Assembly (NCBI GenBank): GCA_030278955.1
Contig: JAOANR010000014.1
Span: 26,352,068 to 26,416,067, forward strand
Length of the DNA stretch: 64,000 bases
DNA from: Hygrophila difformis
Taxonomy: Eukaryota > Streptophyta > Magnoliopsida > Lamiales > Acanthaceae
Direction of reading: 5' to 3'
Under the pieces are notes generated by a model that was not told the DNA's origin, searched no databases, and worked only from the letters and a program-made list of their open reading frames with translations. Of the stretch, positions 42,138-55,179 are shown one piece after another; position 1 is the first letter of the stretch, and every line of letters begins with the position of its first letter. Made by a program: the position numbers and the translations under genes.

Positions 42138-44893
42138 ATGTAACACCCGAGGAAAAAATAAATTCAAATTGTTTTGAACTACGTCATGACTTGATCCCTT
42201 CACAGGGTACGTAGGTAGCTTGGAACTAATTTCTAAGTTCAGTCACGAAATAAATCACAAAATAAATCACGAAATAGATCACAAGGGCGATAGGAGGAGT
42301 TGGAACCAATTTAGCCTAGGCTAATTAGGACATGGAAATGTTGCGAGCGATAAGCCGGACTCGTAACAAGTTTAAGGAGAGGATTCCGAACCGGAGACGA
42401 CCCAAGGAATCGAGCTAACACGTAGAAAACCGATAGGGGAAAGCAAGGAAAGACCCGACGGAACACGCGGACCGCCGAACCGGCCGGTCCGGCCGGCCCG
42501 CGCTCTCCGCGCGCCGCCGCGCGGCCACCGCGCGGACGGAGGAGTCGCGACTCCAGGGCAGACCACGCGTGCTCCGCGCGGACAAAAGCCTACGTGCGCG
42601 TCACCAGCGCGCCAGAGGTGCAGGAGGTGTGAACTTTCCTTCCATGGCGATTTTCTTGCCAAAATTAACACCCCCTTCGATGGTAATCGGATCTCAGCCT
42701 TGGGGAAGGCTTAAGAATACCCTAGGGGCGCCCCAAACCCTAGAGTTTCAGAAAACACTTCCTACCCTCCCTCAATTCCCTCTCCAAGTTCAAAACTCCT
42801 TCGACACCACTTTCCGGCGACTATTCCGGCGACGACGGGACGACCAGGACAAGCCCCTGCCCTCTAGACTCTTGGTAAGCTATTGTAAAAAGTTTGAATT
42901 CGTCCATAGATCTCAGAAACTCATATTCTAACCATTTTTCCTTACTACGATTTCACGTCGGAAAATGAACAAAAGGCGATCGGAGAAGTTGGCCGTTCGT
43001 CGTGACCCTAGGACGTCCGGAAACCCAATCCAGCGACCCTATCCTCATTCTAAGTAAGTTAAAACCATACTCACAAATTTTCGTGGTTGTTTGTTGTTTA
43101 AATCTCGAAATATAGGCTTGTAACAAAAATCGGTTTTCAAAAACCCTATTTTCGTCCAATTTCAAAGACTCGCCTAAAACTCGACCTTCGGGAATTCAAA
43201 TCGAAAACTTTTCAACATAAAAGTTGTTCCTAACACCTTTATCTATCTTGTGTCCAAATTTCAGCCGTTGACATTGAGTTTTGCTATCCCAAATCCCACC
43301 GTAAACTTTCTGTGTCGAACCGAACGTTTTAAAACTGAGACAGATTTCCATATTCAACTTGATGCATGTTTTTCACCCATTTTTCGAATGATTTAACCTT
43401 GCATTCCTTAACAAAAGTTATAGATAATTGTGTCTAGATTATGCATATAAAATTTCACGGATTTTGGTGTTCATTTGATATGCCAAACGGCCGAATTTTC
43501 AGAACTGTTTTAAAATTGTTTTAAGGGCCGCGAGTATGCAGTGAGTGTAATCGATTTTTGAGTACCAAGAATTCATTATTTCCAAATTCTTAAAACATGA
43601 AAGTTGTTCCTTAACGTGTTGTGTAGTTACTGTAAAAATTTCACATCGATTGGTTTTGAAATGAATTTTTAATCGGCGTTGCACGAACCTGTGACGAAAA
43701 CAGTTTTTAAGACATAAATTATTCCTTGCAATGAGCTCGAAATTCGACTCACTTCGGAACCTTATTTCCGAAAACTTAAAACATGAAAGTTGTTCGTGTG
43801 TGTGTTTTTGAATTACTGTAAAAATTTCAGAATTTTTGGTGGAAAGACGAATTTTAAATTAAGAAAGGCGTGAACTGCCTCGAATAGGATTTTTCGAACT
43901 TGAGAAAACTCGAACTTTGAAAACGCGATATCGATCATTTGATAACTTTGAAATACGAACTTTTGAAAAATCCCGTTCACTAGGCTGAGCTGATCGTCAT
44001 GCTATCATTATCTTTGAGACTGCCTCGTTAGTGGTCTCCTTAGTATCTGAGATTGCCTCGTTAGTGATCTCGCGCGCTGTATTTGTGGATCGCCTCGTTA
44101 GTGGTCCTACTATCTTTTTGGATCGCCTCGTTAGTGGTCATACTATCTTTGAGACTGCCTCGTTAGTGGTCTCCCATTGTTTGGACTGCCTCGTTAGTGG
44201 TCCTATGTTGAGATTGCCTCGTTAGTGATCTCCCGGTATGGTGTCCTCTTCTTAGTCTACGGGATGAAAAGTAAAAGACTTGTGTGAGTGTTTCATTATG
44301 CTTAAATCGTATTTATCATGTCTTTAATTATGTATTTAAAATTTATGCATCTTAAATTATGCTTTAAATTACGCTTTTAAAATTAAGTCCTTTGATCATG
44401 TTTTTCCGCTGCTAATAAATCATGTATTTTTAAATTCTCGTACGGTAAGCGAAATCTTTAGTTTAAACACTTGTAACCCCTTTTATTTGTTAGTTAGGGA
44501 TTAACTTACTCAGTATATTTTTATACTGACAACCGTTGTCATTTTTCTTTACAGAGTATGTCGAGTGACGCATACGCATGCACTTGGGGGGAGTTATTTA
44601 TGAACATTTTCGCTTTCTGCATCGCATTACTGTTTACCGGGTCTGTTTAACCCGAGGTTTTGGCCGTGTTGGCCGTGATTACATTTCCGCGGCATTTACC
44701 TTATCCATGCATGATGATTTTTACTACCGTACTTGATTAAAGTATTACTGGATTCCGGATTCATTGTTGAATATTTTAAAACTTTGCATACCCATAAGCC
44801 TTGCACCTCCTTAGCGAGCCCGGGGATCCGTGTCTTGCTAGGGTGATGCGGCGGTGACACCTCGGCCTGGGTTATCAAATCCGGGGTGTTACA
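42138..44893 (+). repeat. Tek-D 3' LTR
   Basis: 2756 bp, nearly identical to 35235-37989, including the hairpin array (44016-44234) and splice-like signals (43054, 44554). Confidence 0.92.
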
Positions 44894-44948
44894 GTAGATC
44901 AAGGATTACAGTCCTTGAATCATTGATAAGGTTTACATTAAATCCCTT
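44894..44948 (+). repeat. Tek-B1 5' LTR, piece 2
   Basis: 55 bp of the interrupted LTR between Tek-D and Tek-B2 (CCTTGAATCATTGATAAG), matching the reverse complement of 47200-47230. Confidence 0.8.
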
Positions 44949-47900
44949 TGTAACACCCCGGATTTGATAACCCAGGCCGGGATGTCACCGCCACACCTCC
45001 CTAGCAAGACACGGTTTCTCCGAGCTTGCTAAAGAGATGCAAGGCTATGGTTTTTCAGAATTTAAAATATTCAAACAGCCCATTATGATATAATTTAAAA
45101 ATCATAATATCAAAGTTGCAGCGGAAAGTAATATTTACATATGTATAATGCAGCGGAATTTAAGTATAGGGCCGACATGGCCAAAACACGGGTTAAACAG
45201 GCCCGTTCATGCAAGTTGTAATTAAATGCAGGAATTTAAAAATAGAGTTTTTCCCGAATGTTCCCATGTATGCATATGATGATGCATAATCCTCATACTC
45301 TGAAAGAAAAAGGAAAGAAAATATGGTTTGGTCAGCAAAACGTGCTGAGTAAGTTAACACCTACTATGATCAAGGGGTTTCAAAATCTTTAATTAGATTT
45401 AAGAAAAACATGTGCATACAAGACATGATTTAAATTTTATTCATCTAATAATAATTTAATTACATATTTGAAAAGACAAGGATTTCCACAAGATCATAAT
45501 TTAACACACGTATAAAGAGGTTTAATTAAATAATTAAATTTTTTTCTCCGAGGCATGCATACAAACAACTCATCTATCAATTTAAAATTAATAATTTAAT
45601 TGTGTACTTGAACATGCATTTAATCCATAATAACAATGAAAATTTAAGGACATAATTTTAAATGCATAATTTAGAGACGGGCATAAATAAATAAATACTT
45701 AAAAACATTAAATCTTTTATTTCCCCGTTACGTAACCATTTCTCAATATTTTGTATAGCCGGTGATCCGGCGGCCGCAGCCGTGTCGTAAGTATCTTGTA
45801 TAGCCGGTGATCCGGCGGCCGCAGCCGTGTCGTATTTCAAGTATTTCATTGGCCGTTTTGGCACAGTTTCTCATAACATTCACCCTCGGCCGTTTTGGCA
45901 CGAAACGAAAAGCTAGGGGGCGCTCTATTGAGCATTTCCCCCTACGTCGGTCACTCTCGGCCGTTTTGGCACGAAGCGAAAAGCTAGAGGGGCACTCCAT
46001 CGAGCACTCACCCCCTACATAGGTCACACTCGTCCGTCTAGGCACGATGCGAAAAGCTAGAGGGGCACTCTATCGAGCACTCACCCCCTACATAGCCAAG
46101 TATCTCATATGTTTCAATTTAGTGTAACGGGATTTTTCAAAAGTATAAATGTATCGTATTTCAAGGTTTCGATCGTTTGTTTCAAAATTTCAAAATCTCT
46201 TCACTTTAAATCATTTGACGTCACAGTTTACGCCTTTTTAATTCAAAAATTCATTTCAAGTCCAAAAATTCTGAAATTTTCATAATATATCAAAAACACC
46301 CTAACGAACAACTTTTGTGTTTTAACGATTTCGTAACAAGTGGAGGAAACATGTCAAAAATCGAGTTTGTTTCGCAAGCAGTGTTCTGTCCGGATTCAGG
46401 TTTGGCACGGTTCAAAGATTTGACATTTTAACATATCAAATGGACTCCAAAAATTCTGAAATTTTCTATGCACATACTAGACATGATTATCTACAACTTT
46501 CATTTAGATTGCAAAGATCAAATCGGACTAGAAAATATAGAAACAGGTTCATTAAGTTCGGACATATTCACAGGCAGATTTCGAAAATGTTTTGTCAAAA
46601 CAGTTTATGTTCGATGCAATTTGAAATAGCAAACATCGACGAAAATGTCTGAAATTTTTACACAACCTAGATTAATGTTTTGGGATTAAAAGTCTAGTTT
46701 TGAGTTTTTCGGTTTGAACTCTCGAAATAGGGGTTTTGGTTCGATTTCAAACCTGTCACAGTTTCAAGTTCACCTCTCAAGGCAGGTTGTTTCTCGGCCG
46801 TTTTCAGTCATCAAAACACAATGAAAAATTATAAAAATTTTACACGAATTAGATCTATGTCCTAGAAACGTTTTTCATGTTTTGCGTTTTTCCGTTTAAG
46901 CAGTTTTAAGGGTTCGAAAAATTCGCACAAAATCGCTGCGCCGGGGGTTTTTCGTGTTGACAGATTTTAGAGTTATTGAATCCATATGTTTGGTTGCATT
47001 TTAAGTCAACCAAAACCAAGTAAGTATTAACTTACAGTGGGGATGATGTCTAGGAGGCCACGGGGTCGCCCGAAATCCACGGGATGTCACGAACGAATCA
47101 CCTCAAGTCGATTTCCTCTTCCAACGTCCACAATCCGAATCCGAAAGCAAAAGTCTAAGGTTAGATCGGATTTTCGGGCATCGAAATCTTAAACAAAAAC
47201 CTATGGATGACTTACCAATGATTCAAGGACTGTAATAGATGATCTACACTCTTCCTTGGTCGTCGTCGGTCGCCGGAAACTCGTCGGAAGGTCGCCGGAA
47301 AGTCGTCGGGTGGGTGTTTTGCTTTGGGAGAGTTTGAGAGTGGTGGATAAACTTGGGAGACTGATTATGGGGGTGAAAAATCATCCCCCATCGTCCTAAT
47401 AGCCTTTCCCCCGTCTGGGATTGGCTTTCCTAAGTCGGGGAGTCGAAATATGGCAAGAAATCCCCGAAATCGCGCAATTGGCAGCTGCTGTCTTGGTGGC
47501 GCGGGGTTGGCGCGTTTTTTAGCCAAAACCAGCACGGAGGGCGCACGGCCTGGTCTGGGCCGTGCGTCCGGACTGGGCCGTGCGATCCCGTCGGGCCTTT
47601 TCTCCTCTCTTTCGGACTTCTGTCCTCCTACGTTTTTGGGCTCGATTTTTCGGGTCATTCTCGGATCATAAATTCTTATCTTAAATTTATCTCAACTCAA
47701 ATGAATTTTATGTTTGAAATCTTAAGTCCGTCAGTCTCGGGTTCGTCGGCTTCCAATTCGTCGTCTTTTGACTCCCGTGCAATAACTTGTGTAATTAAAT
47801 TTCTTCCGACTTCACGGGTTCTTGGAATTAGAATTATTTTCCTTCTTGAATTTAATTCCAATTATTTTGACTCAATTCATGGAATGTCTTCGGGCTTCCT

Positions 47901-48059
47901 TTCCCTCTTTTATTCCATTTTGAATTTTGAACCTATCGGCGTTTCATTTCCGAGCAATAATTTATTGTGATAAATTATTTTCTTCTTCTCGGAGTATTTC
48001 GACATTGATCGAAATAAATTTTATTCCTTTGGACGTTGATAAAAATCTGGGGTATTACA
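44949..48059 (-). repeat. Tek-B2 3' LTR
   Basis: 3111 bp from TGTAACACCCCGG to GGGGTATTACA (plus strand). Sense donor-like GTAAGTTAA at 47035 and acceptor-like CTTTCAG/AGTATG at 45300 bound a 1736-nt stretch. It holds a repeat cassette (45753-46095). Confidence 0.9.
45753..46095 (-). repeat. Repeat cassette in Tek-B2 LTR
   Basis: Two copies of a 36-bp unit with the hairpin GCCGG-TGAT-CCGGC and a NotI-like GCGGCCGC, then three or four units with GCCGTTTTGGCACGA, AAAGCTAGAGGGG and GAGCACTCACCCCCTAC. The right LTR repeats it at 51013-51355. The same words occur once or twice in A-type and B1 LTRs. Confidence 0.8.
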
Positions 48060-48391
48060 GTCTACCCCCCTTAAGAATCAACTTCGTCCTCGAAGTTGTG
48101 TTTCGGCTTTTCTCGCGCTAAGAGTTAGGGTCCTTTTGTTTATTTTATTATTTTGCGATATTGTGTTATTGAATTATTGTTCGATTGTTGGTTGTTTGTT
48201 GTTTGATTATTGTTTGACTGAACCCAGAATTGAAATTTCCGAGTTGCCTACGTACCCTGTGAAGGGATCAAGCCATGACGTAGTTCAAAACAATTTTGAA
48301 TTTGTTTATTCGGGATACAAAATATTCGGGTTCCAAAAATAAATGCTTATGCATTATTACGGGGTATTACATCCTCTCCCCCTTAAGATTA
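48060..48391 (-). promoter_or_regulatory. Tek-B2 3' region with two polypurine tracts
   Basis: From gag to LTR: first tract AAGGGGGAGAGGATG followed by TGTAATACCCCG (an LTR head in miniature, about 48358-48386), then the TGATCCCTTCACAGGGTACG block (48250-48275), the hairpin AACTTCG-AGGA-CGAAGTT (48080-48097), and the second tract AAGGGGGGTAGAC at the true LTR edge. Confidence 0.7.
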
Positions 48392-48411
48392 CAGTTATGT
48401 CCCCATAACTG
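48392..48411 (-). other. GGGA-loop hairpin retained without pol (Tek-B2)
   Basis: CAGTTATGGGGACATAACTG, identical to the Tek-A1 pol-stop hairpin, although no pol gene precedes it here. Gag ends about 107 bp upstream. Confidence 0.65.
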
Positions 48412-48517
48412 CCTGCACATTATTCCCACGAAGGTTCGAGTATCGTCGCCTAGCACATGTATGTCCGCTTCTTTTACCACATTTAACGTCCCATGAGTCC
48501 CCCTTGGTTATTTGTGG

Positions 48518-49602
48518 CTAGTTAGGTCCAGCGACCAGATCATCTCTTTTGGTTATATTCTTAATCTGGGTTCGACATTCTTTCATCCGATGTCCACGTC
48601 GACCACATCGGAAGCATGTGTCGGGTAGAGGGCATCCCCTCACCAGATGAGGTTGGTTACAGCTTAGGCACCGGGGCACGTAGCCTTTACGGGTGAAAAT
48701 TCTTCTATTATTGCCTCCATCGTCGCCTAGGGCTGGTCCATTTGGGCCTTTGCGAAGGTTATTCCTATCCGAGTCTTTATCAGCTCCGCGGTCCTTACCT
48801 CTCTTGTCTTGTGCTTGGGGAACTTGGCTAGACTCATCTATCGCCTTCTGCTTCAGTCCCTGAACTCGTGCAACCGCTACCGTGCGATCATAAACAGCTT
48901 GTGGGTCAGAGTAGTGTACCCCCGTGATTACTTCTCTAATGGCCAGGTTTAACCCCATCTCAAATTTCTGAGCCTTGTCGGAGTCAGTTGGTACTAGCCT
49001 CGTAGCAAATCGTACAAGCTCCTTGAATTTGGTGTAGTACTCTTGCACTGTCTGTGCGCCTTGCCTTAGGTTGATGAATTCCTCGTACTTTGCCGCTTTT
49101 ATGCTTAACGGGTAGAACCTCTCCCTCAGAACTTCCTTAAAATCTTCCCAAGTGTAGGCTTTCTCGTCTTCCACTACTTTCCTCTGGAGGTTTTGCCACC
49201 ACTCATCGGCTTCACCTCCTAGGTAGTAAGTTGCTGCATGTATCTTTTCCTCATTAGGGCATTTGATAGCGTTTAAGAGTTTATCGAACGTACGGATCCA
49301 CTCCTCTAGTTTGGCGGATCTTCCTCCCCATCATAGTGTGGCGGTTGATAAGGATTTACTAAATCTAGATAGTTATTTCGAGCTACTGGCGGAGGTATTG
49401 CCGCTTGTGCCCTATGCACCTCGGTGTTTCCTAATACTACGAGTACTTCTTCTACCATCCTTAAACGTTCATCCATGTTGTTGGGAAGATGAGGCGCTCG
49501 ATCTCCTATGTTTGGAGGAATCTCATTGTTGTTAGGTGCGTTTGGGAAGTTAGCGGCAGTGCCGTTTGGACTTACCTTCCTCGACTTTCCCCTAGGTGCC
49601 AT
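48518..49602 (-). pseudogene. Tekay-type gag of Tek-B2, single frameshift
   Basis: Starts MAPRGKSRKVSPNG at 49602. An N-terminal Pro/Asn-rich part leads to PPHYDGEEDPP, where one frameshift near 49310-49320 breaks the ORF. The other frame continues with the Retrotrans_gag fold (EEWIRTFDKLLNAIKCPNEE, ATYYLGGEADEWWQNLQ, TWEDFKEVLRERFYPLSIKA, QEYYTKFKELVRFATRLVP), a basic linker, and the knuckle CFRCGRRGHRMKEC (CX2CX4HX4C) near 48570, ending DDLVAGPN. About 360 residues in all, a normal gag length without protease. It is the only near-complete Tekay gag here. It could in principle serve gag-less relatives in trans if an intact copy exists elsewhere. Confidence 0.85.
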
Positions 49603-50193
49603 TTTCTGTTATTAAGCACGCGAAGATGAGTTCCTAAGTGAATCCAGATCTAGGACTAAGGCAACGTTAGTCTTAAGTTAGCGCTTCTAAGTCAAGACTC
49701 AAGGTCATGTCGAACACTAGAGTGAGAAGGTTATGTATCACAAACGATTCACATAAAAAGGTTAGCACAAATATTTATGTATGCATATGCATATGTAATC
49801 CCCCCAATAAAAATTTAATGCATGCATTTATTTATCCATGGGTTTTAAAAATAAATTTATTCCATGGATAGTTTAAAATAAGGATAAAAGGTTTGGGCCA
49901 CTATATTGGGCCGAAAGAAATAAATTATTCGGGCTTTAAGTAAAAACAAAGTTATTGGGCCATCATAGTAATTAAATATTGGGCTAAAGATTTGGGCTAG
50001 GAAAAATAAATTTTGGGCTCAAAAGGTTTGGGATCTAAAATAATAAATTTGGGCTAAAAGTTAGGGCTTAGAAAAAAAAAAATTTGGGCTGAAAAATGTT
50101 AGTTTAAAAATAATAATGGATTTTTAAATATAATACTAGTTTAAAAATAATAATAGTTTAAAAATAATAATACTAGTTTTAAAAATAGTCCGG
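49603..50193 (-). other. Tek-B2 leader
   Basis: No CC-ORF here, unlike Tek-B1. It contains repeated GGGCTAAAA/TTTGGGCT and AAAATAATA words near the primer site, and a possible splice acceptor TTAATAACAG just before the gag ATG. Confidence 0.5.
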
Positions 50194-50205
50194 GCTCTGA
50201 TACCA
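50194..50205 (-). other. Primer binding site, tRNA-iMet (Tek-B2)
   Basis: Sense TGGTATCAGAGC, three bases from the LTR end at 50209. Confidence 0.9.
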
Positions 50206-50208
50206 CTT

Positions 50209-53200
50209 TGTAACACCCCGGATTTGATAACCCAGGCCGGGATGTTACCGCCATACCTCCCTAGCAAGACACGGTTTCTCCGAGCTTGCTAAAGAGATGC
50301 AAGGCTATGGTTTTTCAGAATTTAAAATATTCAAACAGCCCATTATGATATAATTTAAAATTCATAATATCAAAGTTGCAGCGGAAAGTAATATTTACAT
50401 ATGTATAATGTAGCGGAATTTAAGTATAGGGCCGACATGGCCAAAACACGGGTTAAACAGGCCCGTTCATGCAAGTTGTAATTAAATGCAGGAATTTAAA
50501 AATAGAGTTTTTCCCGAATGTTCCCATGTATGCATATGATGATGCATAATCCTCATACTCTGAAAGAAAAAGGAAAGAAAATATGGTTTGGTCAGCAAAA
50601 CGTGCTGAGTAAGTTAACACCTACTATGATCAAGGGGTTTCAAAATCTTTAATTAGATTTAAGAAAAACATGTGCATACAAGACATGATTTAAATTTTAT
50701 TCATCTAATAATAATTTAATTACATATTTGAAAAGACAAGGATTTCCACAAGATCATAATTTAACACACGTATAAAGAGGTTTAATTAAATAATTAAATT
50801 TTTTTCTCCGAGGCATGCATACAAACAACTCATCTATCAATTTAAAATTAATAATTTAATTGTGTACTTGAACATGCATTTAATCCATAATAACAATGAA
50901 AATTTAAGGACATAATTTTAAATGCATAATTTAGAGACGGGCATAAATAAATAAATACTTAAAAACATTAAATCTTTTATTTCCCCGTTACGTAACCATT
51001 TCTCAATATTTTGTATAGCCGGTGATCCGGCGGCCGCAGCCGTGTCGTAAGTATCTTGTATAGCCGGTGATCCGGCGGCCGCAGCCGTGTCGTATTTCAA
51101 GTATTTCATTGGCCGTTTTGGCACAGTTTCTCATAACATTCACCCTCGGCCGTTTTGGCACGAAACGAAAAGCTAGGGGGCGCTCTATTGAGCATTTCCC
51201 CCTACGTCGGTCACTCTCGGCCGTTTTGGCACGAAGCGAAAAGCTAGAGGGGCACTCCATCGAGCACTCACCCCCTACATAGGTCACACTCGTCCGTCTA
51301 GGCACGATGCGAAAAGCTAGGGGGGCACTCTATCGAGCACTCACCCCCTACATAGCCAAGTATCTCATATGTTTCAATTTAGTGTAACGGGATTTTTCAA
51401 AAGTATAAATGTATCGTATTTCAAGGTTTCGATCGTTTGTTTCAAAATTTCAAAATCTCTTCACTTTAAATCATTTGACGTCACAGTTTACGCCTTTTTA
51501 ATTCAAAAATTCATTTCAAGTCCAAAAATTCTGAAATTTTCATAATATATCAAAAACACCCTAACGAACAACTTTTGTGTTTTAACGATTTCGTAACAAG
51601 TGGAGGAAACATGTCAAAAATCGAGTTTGTTTCGCAAGCAGTGTTCTGTCCGGATTCAGGTTTGGCACGGTTCAAAGATTTGACATTTTAACATATCAAA
51701 TGGACTCCAAAAATTCTGAAATTTTCTATGCACATACTAGACATGATTATCTACAACTTTCATTTAGATTGCAAAGATCAAATCGGACTAGAAAATATAG
51801 AAACAGGTTCATTAAGTTCGGACATATTCACAGGCAGATTTCGAAAATGTTTTGTCAAAACAGTTTATGTTCGATGCAATTTGAAATAGCAAACATCGAC
51901 GAAAATGTCTGAAATTTTTATACAACCTAGATTAATGTTTTGGGATTAAAAGTCTAGTTTTGAGTTTTTCGGTTTGAACTCTCGAAATAGGGGTTTTGGT
52001 TCGATTTCAAACCTGTCAGAGTTTCAAGTTCACCTCTCTAGGCAGGTTGTTTCTCGGCCGTTTTCAGTCATCAAAACACAATGAAAAATTATAAAAATTT
52101 TACACGAATTAGATCTATGTCCTAGGAACGTTTTTCATGTTTTGAGTTTTTCCGTTTAAGCAGTTTTAAGGGTTCGAAAAATTCGCACAAAATCGCTGCG
52201 CCGGGGGTTTTTCGTGTTGACAGATTTTAGAGTTATTGAATCCATATGTTTGGTTGCATTTTAAGTCAACCAAAACCAAGTAAGTATTAACTTACAGTGG
52301 GGATGATGTCTAAGAGGCCACGGGGTTGCCCGAAATCCACGGGATGTCACGAACGAATCTCCTCAAGTCGATTTCCTCTTCCAACGTCCACAATCCGAAT
52401 CCGAAAGCAAAAGTCTAAGGTTAGATCGGATTTTCGGGCATCGAAATCTTAAACAAAAACCTATGGAAGACTTACCAATGATTCAAGGACTGTAATAGAT
52501 GATCTACACTCTTCCTTGGTCGTCGTCGGTCGCCGGAAACTCGTCGGAAGGTCGCCGGAAAGTCGTCGGGTGGGTGTTTTGCTTTGGGAGAGTTTGAGAG
52601 TGGTGGATAAACTTGGGAGACTGATTATGGGGGTGAAAAATCATCCCCCATCGTCATAATAGCCTTTCCCCCGTCTGGGATTGGCTTTCCTAAGTCGGGG
52701 AGTCGAAATATGGCAAGAAATCCCCGAAATCGCGCAATTGGCAGCTGCTGTCTTGGTGGCGCGGGGTTGGCGCGGTTTTTAGCCAAAACCAGCGCGGAGG
52801 GCGCACGGCCTGGTCTGGGCCGTGCGTCCGGACTGGGCCGTGCGATCCCGTCGGGCCTTTTCTCCTCTCTTTCGGACTTCTGTCCTCCTACGTTTTCGGG
52901 CTCGATTTTTCGGGTCATTCTCGGATCATAAATTCTTATCTTAAATTTATCTCGATCAAATGAATTTCATGTTTGAAATCTTAAGTCCGTCAGTCTCGGG
53001 TTCGTCGGCTTCCAATTCGTCGTCTTTTGACTCCCGTGCAATAACTTGTGTAATTAAATTTCTTCCGACTTCACGGGTTCTTGGAATTAGAATTATTTTC
53101 ATTCTTTAATTTAATTCCAATTATTTTGACTCAATTCATGGAATGTCTTCGGGCTTCCTTTCCCTCTTTTATTCCATTTTGAATTTTGAACCTATCGGTG

Positions 53201-53318
53201 TTTCATTTCCGAGCAATAATTTATTGTGATAAATTATTTTCTTCTTCTCGGAGCATTTCGACATTGATCGGAATAAATTTTATTCCTTTGGACGTTGATA
53301 AAAATCTGGGGTATTAAA
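50209..53318 (-). repeat. Tek-B2 5' LTR
   Basis: 3110 bp, about 99% like 44949-48059 by eye, with the repeat cassette at 51013-51355. The last bases (TATTAAA) are mutated from TATTACA. Confidence 0.9.
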
Positions 53319-55164
53319 CCGTTTCCCGTTTTTAATCTCAAATCCTCAATCTAACTCTTGGATCTTTGACTTGCAAACACGTTCGTGGCCGAAGGAGAAG
53401 GAGAACGTGTGCGTAGATCCGTTCGTAGTGATTTTGGACGAGCCGAGCGACCCTAGGATGGCCAAGAACACCATAACGGTAAGTTGATACCTTTCATATC
53501 AATACGGGTGGCTTAGTGGCGTCCGAATTAGAGACTTTCTAACAAAACGTAAAAATCGAACCTAAAAACCCCAACTTGCACGTTTTCTGAAATCCGTTTA
53601 AAACTCATATTTCGAGAGTCCAAACCGAGAAACTCAAAACTAGACTTTTGATCCTAACACCTTAAGCTATGTTGTGTAAAAATTGCAAAGATTTTCATCA
53701 ACGTTTGCTATCTCAAATTACGTCGAACATAAACTGTGTTCTTAAACTTTTCGAAAAACTAACAGAACATATGTGCGAATTTGATGAGCATGTTTCTATG
53801 ATTTCTATTCCGAATCAATCTTTGCAATGTAAATAGAAGTTATAGATAATCATGTGTAGTATGTGTATATAAAATTTCAGAATTTTTGGAGTCCGTTTGG
53901 TATGTCAAAAAGTCAATTTTCTGAACTGTGTCAAAACTGAATCCTGACAGTGCATTGGTTGTGTAGTAAACTCGATTTTTGACATTTTCCTCACCTTATT
54001 TCGAAATCGTTAAAACACAAAAGTTGTTTGTTAGGGTGTTTTTGATACACTGTAAAAATTACAGATTTTTCGGACTTGAAATGAATTTTTAAATTAAAAA
54101 GGCGTAAACTGTCAAACGATTTTAAATTGATGAGATTTTGAAATTCCGAAACAAACGGTCGAAACCTTGAAATACAATAAATCTATACTTTTTTGAAAAA
54201 TCCCGTTACACTAAATCGAAACGATATCGGATACTTAGGTAGAGGGTGAGTGCTCTGCAGGGTGCCCCTCTAGCCTTTTTCGGCGTGCCTATAATGGACG
54301 CAAGATACTTGATTGAAAAACTACGCCAAAACGGCATGAGATACATGGCCTACACTCTCGGGAGTATCCGTACGGGTATCTCGAGGCTCCGGAGTGTTAG
54401 TGGGTATGGCAGATACGGCTGCGGCCGCCGGACGACCGGCTACACAAGAAACTTACGAAACGGCTGCGGCCGCCGGACGACCGGCTACACTAGATATTAT
54501 TGAGTGGTGACGTAACAGGGGAAAATAAAAGACTTAATTCTTTTACATATTTATTTATTTATTCATGTCTTTAAATTATGCATTTAAAATTTTGTCTTAA
54601 ATTTTATGCCATGCTATATTATTATTTACGAAATTTAAATGCATGTTTAAGAATACAAATTAAATTCTATTTTTTTTTTAAATTGGTAAATGAATTGTTG
54701 TATGCATGATTAGGAGTAAAATTTAATTATTTAATTAAACCCCTTTATTGCTATGTTAGGATCGACTTACTCAGTATTTTGTAATACTGATAAAATTGTT
54801 GTTTTTCATTTTTCTTTCAGAGTATGGAGAAAATGCATGAACATGTGCATTCGGGGGACATCTTTTAAAAACATTAAATTGTCGTTTTTATGATAATTGC
54901 ATATCAGGACTGTATAACCCGAGTTTTGGCCATGTCGGCCCTGCATTTAAATTCCGCTGCATAAACTTATATATTTTCCGCTGCGTTAGACTTGATGTGA
55001 ATGATTATTGTTTTTAAGTAAAAGTACTTCCAGACTTGGTTGTTTTAAATTATTTTTATACCATTAGCCCTGCATCTCTCAAGTGAGCTCGAATGAGGTC
55101 GTGTCTTGCTTGGGAGGTGTGGCGGTGGCATCCCGGCCTGGGTGATCAAATCCGGGGTGTTACA
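53319..55164 (+). repeat. Tek-B1 5' LTR, piece 3 (R/U5)
   Basis: Continues the LTR from 44948. Donor ACG/GTAAGTTGA at 53479 and acceptor TTTTTCTTTCAG/AGTATG ending at 54820 (1342 nt). The cassette at 54240-54500 has GTGAGTGCTCTGCAGGGTGC and two copies of GGCTGCGGCCGCCGG with CGACCGGCTACAC. Ends GGGGTGTTACA. Confidence 0.8.
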
Positions 55165-55167
55165 AGT

Positions 55168-55179
55168 TGGTATCAGAGC
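55168..55179 (+). other. Primer binding site, tRNA-iMet (Tek-B1)
   Basis: TGGTATCAGAGC three bases past the LTR end. The following 440 bp are an AT-rich leader rich in AGCCCAAA words. Confidence 0.9.

Larger units (their letters stand above)
35235..44893 (+). mobile_element. Tek-D, complete non-autonomous element with cargo gene
   Basis: 9.66 kb, LTRs 35235-37989 and 42138-44893, TSD GTAGA, iMet primer site and a polypurine tract. The internal 4.1 kb holds the CC-ORF (38335-38712), a convergent antisense cargo gene (40752-39418, with 5'UTR intron and promoter to about 41600) and only the last integrase/chromodomain codons (41820-42113). No gag, protease, RT or RNase H. The plan is the same as Tek-A1 although the LTRs differ, so the cargo arrangement is shared by two families. 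Confidence 0.9.
44949..53318 (-). mobile_element. Tek-B2, gag-only element (TR-GAG type)
   Basis: LTRs 44949-48059 and 50209-53318 (about 3.1 kb each), internal region of 2.15 kb with an iMet primer site, one frameshifted gag, the GGGA hairpin and two polypurine tracts. No pol at all. The right end reads TATTAAA instead of TATTACA. Flanks CCCTT (44944-44948) and CCGTT (53319-53323) are a TSD with one change. It sits in the Tek-B1 LTR, 50 bp from Tek-D. The plan fits the described class of terminal-repeat elements carrying only GAG. Confidence 0.85.
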
